NCBI GenBank assembly: GCA_022709105.1
Contig: JAKIXL010000043.1
Coordinates: 354 to 9,838, forward strand
Origin: Thermoplasmatota archaeon
GTDB lineage: Archaea; Thermoplasmatota; Thermoplasmata; Methanomassiliicoccales; Methanomassiliicoccaceae
Direction: 5' to 3'
DNA: 9,485 bases
Positions 6,219 through 9,485 of this stretch are shown here, in pieces. Position 1 is the stretch's first letter. Every line of letters begins with the position of its first letter. The translations under genes were made by a program, and so were the position numbers. The notes beneath the pieces were generated by a model. The model ran no database searches and was not told the DNA's origin. It saw nothing but the letters and a program-made list of their open reading frames with translations.

Positions 6219-7415
6219 ATGCATCCTTCGGAGGCCATCCGGTGCGCCAAAGGGATCGAGCTCGAGGGGAAGCGCGTCGTGCTCGGAATAACTGGAAGCA
6301 TCGCGGCGGTCGAGTCGTTCGAACTGGTCAGGGAGCTTATGCGCCATGGGGCCGAGGTAACCGTGGTCATGAGCCCAGAGGCCGTTAGGCTGGTTACCCC
6401 GGCGGCGATGGAGTTCGCCAGCGGCCGCAAGGTCATCACTGAGCTCACCGGCGCGGTCGAGCACGTGGCCCTCTTCGGCGATTATCCCGATAAGGCGGAC
6501 CTGCTGTTGGTGGCGCCGTGCACCGCGAACACCATATCCAAGATGGCCCTGGGGATCGATGATACCCCAGTAACGACCATGGCCACCGTTGCCATCGGCT
6601 CCCGGGTCCCGGTCCTGGTCGCGCCGGCCATGCACCTGTCGATGTACGAGAACCCGGCGGTCAAGGAGAACGTGGCAAGACTGGAAACGATGGGCGTGAG
6701 GTTCATCGGCCCGGTGTTCAAGGATAAGAAGGCGCGCGTGGCCACCAACGAGGAGATCGTGGAGCGCGTGCTGACCGCTCTCGGCCCCCATGACCTCGTG
6801 GGCCTCAGGGTCCTCGTCATAGGCGGCTCCACGGAGGAGCCTATCGATGAGGTGCGGGTGGTGTCCAATGCCGGCACGGGGGAAAGCGCGGTGCTCCTTG
6901 CTGTCGCGGCGTCCAGGCGAGGCGCCGATGTCGAGCTGTGGACCGGGCGGATGAGCTATCCGGTGCCGACGACGCTGCGGAGGCGAGGTTTCCGTACGGT
7001 GGGCGATCTCATGGACATGCTGGGCTCCGTGGACCATGATGCGGTCATCGTTCCTGCGTCGTTGTCCGACTTTGCTCCCAAGGCCAAGAAAGGCAAGGTC
7101 TCGTCTGGCAATAAGGACATAAGGCTCGTTCTGTGCCCGCTGCCCAAGGTCCTGCCGGCGCTCCGCTCCCGGACCAAGGTCCTGGTGGGATATAAGGCGG
7201 AGGTGGGAGTGCCTAGGGCCGAGCTGGTGAGGAGAGCACGGTCCAGGCTGAGCGAGCATGGACTGGACATCATCGTGGCCAACGATCTCCGCGACGTCGG
7301 GGCGGGCAGAACCAAGGCCCTGATCATCACCCCTGACGGCGAACTGGACGTGGATGGGTCCAAGAGCGTCCTTGCCGAGCGGGTCCTGGATGCGGTGGTC
7401 AAGGTCTTAAGATGA
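6219..7415 (+). CDS. coaBC: Bifunctional phosphopantothenoylcysteine decarboxylase / phosphopantothenate-cysteine ligase
   Basis: This encodes a 398-residue two-domain enzyme of CoA synthesis. The N-terminal CoaC flavoprotein domain (about 18-185) has GITGSIAAVES (23-33), the catalytic-type histidine H82 in EHVALF, the flavin-site segment LLLVAPCTANTISKMALGID (95-114) and the substrate motif PAMHLSM (136-142). The bacterial Asn of PxMNxxM is His here, and the bacterial LACG clamp loop is replaced by KDKKARVATNEEI; I believe both are usual in archaeal Dfp proteins. The C-terminal CoaB domain (about 190-398) has GGSTEEPIDEVRVVSNAGTG (202-221), DFAPKAKKGKVSSG (284-297), VGYKAEVG (323-330) and DIIVANDL (350-357). 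The usual NxSSG turn reads NAGTG, a modest departure. The ATG at 6219 follows a TATA-like block; the stop overlaps pantoate kinase as ATGA, linking two steps of one pathway. Confidence 0.95.
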   Translation: MHPSEAIRCAKGIELEGKRVVLGITGSIAAVESFELVRELMRHGAEVTVVMSPEAVRLVTPAAMEFASGRKVITELTGAVEHVALFGDYPDKADLLLVAPCTANTISKMALGIDDTPVTTMATVAIGSRVPVLVAPAMHLSMYENPAVKENVARLETMGVRFIGPVFKDKKARVATNEEIVERVLTALGPHDLVGLRVLVIGGSTEEPIDEVRVVSNAGTGESAVLLAVAASRRGADVELWTGRMSYPVPTTLRRRGFRTVGDLMDMLGSVDHDAVIVPASLSDFAPKAKKGKVSSGNKDIRLVLCPLPKVLPALRSRTKVLVGYKAEVGVPRAELVRRARSRLSEHGLDIIVANDLRDVGAGRTKALIITPDGELDVDGSKSVLAERVLDAVVKVLR

Positions 7416-8281
7416 GGGTCACGGCCTTTTGCCCCGGGCACATCACTGGTTTCTTCCTGCCGTGCGAGCATGAGAATCCCATGCTCACCGGCTCCCGCGG
7501 AGCGGGCATATGCATCGACCGGGGGGTCACCACCACGGTCTCCTCCAGGCCGGGGAGCGGCAGGATCGATGTCCTGGTCGATGGGGTGAGAGGCGGTGGC
7601 GGCGTCACCGCTACCGCGGTGGGGCTCCTCCTCGGGAACATGGACATCGATATCACCGTGGAATCGTTCCTAGATCTCCCCGCCATCGCGGGCTTCGGAA
7701 CGAGCGCCGCTGGAGCGTTGTCCGCCTCCTTCGCTCTGGCCGACATCCTCGGCCTTCCCGCGGAGGATGCCTTCGCCGCCGCGCACCTTGCGGAGCTAAG
7801 GCACCATACTGGCCTGGGAGACGTCGCCGCTCTCTCCCGCGGAGGGATGACCTTCCGCCGCCGCCAAGGGCTCCCGCCACACGGCCAGATCGACCGCTTG
7901 GAGTACAGCGGGGACATCGTGGCCGCGGTGGTCGGCGGGGAACTTAGGACCGCGGACGTCCTTCATGATCCCAGGAAGCGCGCGGAGATCGTGGAGGCGG
8001 GGACAGAGTGCCTGCGGAAGTTGGACCTCGATCCGACCGCGGTTTCGTTCTTCACGCTCAGCCGCGAGTTCACCGAACGATGCGGAATCGCGGGAGAACG
8101 GGTCAGGGAGGCCCTGCGGGCGGCGGACGGCCTGGGCATGGCCTCGATGATAATGCTCGGGAACTCGGTGTTCGCAGCTGGGGACCTGGACGCGATCCAG
8201 GAACGGTGGGCCCATCTGGGGCCGACCTTCCGTCTATCGCTCGACCTCATTGGACCTAGGGTCCTGGCCCGCCAGGAATGA
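7412..8281 (+). CDS. Pantoate kinase (archaeal GHMP kinase, PoK)
   Basis: This encodes a 289-residue GHMP-superfamily kinase. Archaeal pantoate kinase phosphorylates pantoate with ATP before condensation with beta-alanine, replacing bacterial PanC/CoaA chemistry. The N-terminal motif FCPGHITGFF (6-15), followed by TGSRGAGICIDRG (26-38), is characteristic of PoK rather than of mevalonate or homoserine kinases. GHMP motif 2, AGFGTSAAGALSASFALA (93-110), is the phosphate-binding loop. TGLGDVAA (133-140) carries a likely catalytic or structural Asp (D137), and MIMLGNSVFA (246-255) corresponds to GHMP motif 3. The ATG at 7412 overlaps the coaBC stop, so expression should be coupled. Phosphopantothenate synthetase, the partner enzyme, is not in the window. 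The gene's TGA at 8279-8281 directly abuts the stop of the opposing DUF357 gene. Confidence 0.93.
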   Translation: MRVTAFCPGHITGFFLPCEHENPMLTGSRGAGICIDRGVTTTVSSRPGSGRIDVLVDGVRGGGGVTATAVGLLLGNMDIDITVESFLDLPAIAGFGTSAAGALSASFALADILGLPAEDAFAAAHLAELRHHTGLGDVAALSRGGMTFRRRQGLPPHGQIDRLEYSGDIVAAVVGGELRTADVLHDPRKRAEIVEAGTECLRKLDLDPTAVSFFTLSREFTERCGIAGERVREALRAADGLGMASMIMLGNSVFAAGDLDAIQERWAHLGPTFRLSLDLIGPRVLARQE

Positions 8282-8575
8282 TCACTCGTACAATGTGAAC
8301 AGCCTGTCGTCCTCGCCCACATCGAAGAGGCCGATGCGGGCCCCACAGTCCAGCCACCCGTGGGCATAGTTGACGCTGGCGAAGGAATTGACATAATCGC
8401 CGATGGAACGGAAGTGGAGCGCGTCGTTGTAGTATGACGTGGCCATGCTGAGGAAGTCCTGGGCCATCCGGAGACCGAAGGAGCGCGGGGGGGCGGCGAT
8501 CTTCAGCTTGTCCAGGGCGCGCTTGGTAGTATCTAGATATTTGTCGATCTTCTCGCTCGAGATCGTGTCCCGCAT
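8282..8575 (-). CDS. DUF357 family protein
   Basis: This encodes a 97-residue, probably all-helical protein of the archaeal DUF357 family, whose function is unknown. The family core is visible: YLDTTKRALDKLK near residues 12-24, then YYNDALHFRSIGDYVNSFAS and the nearby YAHGWLDCGARIGLF, where the aromatic/Asp/Gly/Trp pattern is diagnostic. The start is the ATG complementary to 8573-8575; the frame remains open further upstream, but that part is an arginine-rich shadow of the ATPase gene. The ATG lies one base past the stop of the HerA-like gene (stop complementary to 8577-8579), so the two are very probably one operon and may be translationally coupled. It has no signal peptide or membrane segment, so a cytoplasmic location is likely. 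Confidence 0.85.
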   Translation of the reverse strand: MRDTISSEKIDKYLDTTKRALDKLKIAAPPRSFGLRMAQDFLSMATSYYNDALHFRSIGDYVNSFASVNYAHGWLDCGARIGLFDVGEDDRLFTLYE

Positions 8576-8576
8576 G

Positions 8577-9485
8577 TCAGTCGTCCCTGGTCGGTATGAT
8601 CTCCACGCTCTCACCGCCATGGCGGCTCTGCCTTGGCCGCACCTCGACGAACAGCGGCATCTGGATGTTCCCGCCGACGACCAGCGCGACCCCGATGGGC
8701 AGCCGTTGGATCTCATCGGCCATCCCTGCAGTCAGGCCTTCCACCGAGGCGGTTATGGCCTTGAGGTCGTTGGGATTGGTTACCTTCAGTATCATCTGGG
8801 TGTTGCACTGGCTGAGGACGTTCTTGTCGATCTTGGCCGCACGCTGGCTGATAATGGTTAGGCCGAGGCCGAACTTGCGGCCCTCAGCTGCGATTGTGCG
8901 GAAGATCTTGGACGAGGCCGCAAGCCCCTGCTGCGGACAGTAATTGTGCGCCTCTTCCACAACAAGCATCATTGGCGGCACCTTGCCGAGCTTTCGCAGC
9001 TCGAACAGCGCGGTGCAAATTCGGTTCACTATCAGTTCGGCGATCTCCGGCTCGGTGCCCTTGAGGTTGATTATGGTCATCTTTCCCTTCACCACGAGCT
9101 CGTCGATGCGGGTGCCCGACGGGGCGAAGATCTTGCAGTCCTCCAAGAACACCAGCTCGTTCACCAGGGCGGCGTTGTTGCCTTCCTCATCGCTCTCTAA
9201 GACCCTGATGATGTCCCTCAAGGTATACTCCTTCTTGACACTCTTGATGGCATCGATGGCCTTTCTCAGCGCGGTAAGGTACGCCTTACCGTTCTTGATG
9301 CTGGTCAGCGAGAGCAGGTCGTGCGCCTCTATGTTCGCCAACGTGAACCTCAGAGGCTTGGCCTTCTTGTTCACGTCGGTGTCGGTGGCGAACTCAAGGA
9401 TGTGTTCCTCGAATCCCCGCGCGCTCACCTTGAAGTCCCGATGGCCTTTGCCCACGTGTCCGACGTCCCTCATCGCTCCATACTC
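8577..9485 (-). CDS. HerA/FtsK-superfamily ATPase (5' end outside window)
   Basis: This is the C-terminal part (about 300 residues) of a hexameric HerA-like P-loop ATPase, a family of DNA translocases that in archaea often works with the NurA nuclease, Rad50 and Mre11. The Walker B strand is PPMMLVVEEAHNYCP (near 8934-8978), with the catalytic glutamate pair EE. A sensor-like TIISQRAAKIDKNVLSQCNT follows, and then a KVTNPNDLKAI segment typical of the family. The Walker A loop is not in the window. The first in-window ATG (9471-9473) is not the start: the frame continues to the edge as EYGAM, matching the 'D.HGEY' element that follows Walker A in this family. Stop-to-start spacing of one base couples it to the DUF357 gene. 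The C-terminus, VVGGNIQMPLFVEVRPRQS, is also typical. Whether this is the NurA-partner HerA or a paralogue cannot be decided from the visible part. Confidence 0.88.
   Translation of the reverse strand, partial: EYGAMRDVGHVGKGHRDFKVSARGFEEHILEFATDTDVNKKAKPLRFTLANIEAHDLLSLTSIKNGKAYLTALRKAIDAIKSVKKEYTLRDIIRVLESDEEGNNAALVNELVFLEDCKIFAPSGTRIDELVVKGKMTIINLKGTEPEIAELIVNRICTALFELRKLGKVPPMMLVVEEAHNYCPQQGLAASSKIFRTIAAEGRKFGLGLTIISQRAAKIDKNVLSQCNTQMILKVTNPNDLKAITASVEGLTAGMADEIQRLPIGVALVVGGNIQMPLFVEVRPRQSRHGGESVEIIPTRDD

Noticed and set aside
6198..7259. 353-codon minus-strand frame across coaBC
   Set aside because: It is antisense to coaBC. The translation is His/Arg/Gly-rich, as expected for a GC-rich shadow frame.
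8576..8716. N-terminal extension of the DUF357 frame to 144 residues
   Set aside because: The extra 47 residues are Ser/Arg/Cys-rich and lie wholly inside the HerA-like gene in another frame. The DUF357 homology begins after the ATG at 8575.
9471..9473. Internal ATG as the start of the HerA-like gene
   Set aside because: The frame stays open to the window edge and the preceding codons give EYGA, matching the family's HGEY element downstream of Walker A. The gene is truncated by the window.

Overview
The window looks like a stretch of GC-rich archaeal chromosome. The evidence is a set of archaea-restricted or archaea-typical genes: a GHMP-family pantoate kinase, an archaeal-type CoaBC, a DUF357 protein, a small UPF0292-like Toprim protein, a HerA/FtsK-like ATPase, and a glycine dehydrogenase split into two subunits. 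TATA-like A/T blocks lie just upstream of several starts. The overall style (high GC, tight ATGA overlaps, a large FN3 plus transglutaminase-like exported protein) would fit a euryarchaeon such as a Thermoplasmata or Methanomassiliicoccales relative. That lineage is an inference; no rRNA or other lineage marker is present.

Layout from left to right. (1) At 1-565 on the + strand are the tail of a DUF167/YggU-family gene and a Toprim-domain gene, coupled by an ATGA overlap. (2) At 570-2126 on the - strand, converging on the Toprim gene with a 4-bp gap, is a membrane-anchored surface protein with three fibronectin-III-like domains and a transglutaminase-like cysteine-peptidase-fold domain. (3) At 2127-2641 is a 515-bp divergent intergenic region with no confident gene. 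(4) At 2642-6167 on the + strand are gcvPA and gcvPB (ATGA overlap), then thymidylate kinase (tmk). (5) At 6219-8281 on the + strand, behind a TATA-like block, are coaBC and pantoate kinase, again with an ATGA overlap. (6) At 8282-9485 on the - strand are a DUF357 gene and, one base upstream of it, a HerA-like ATPase gene that runs off the right edge. The pantoate kinase and DUF357 stop codons abut with no intervening base.

Functionally, the + strand centre is core metabolism. The two GcvP subunits form the decarboxylase of the glycine cleavage/synthase system, which feeds one-carbon units to folate or pterin carriers. Tmk makes dTDP, whose precursor dTMP depends on one-carbon units. CoaBC and pantoate kinase are steps of the archaeal CoA route, in which pantoate is phosphorylated before condensation with beta-alanine. 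GcvT, GcvH and phosphopantothenate synthetase are not here and would have to lie elsewhere. The two - strand modules (surface protein; HerA-like ATPase with DUF357) are separate units. I see no CRISPR array, tRNA, rRNA, insertion sequence or attachment site. Most of the window is ordinary housekeeping DNA; the least explained parts are the surface protein, the 515-bp intergenic region, and the DUF357-HerA pair.
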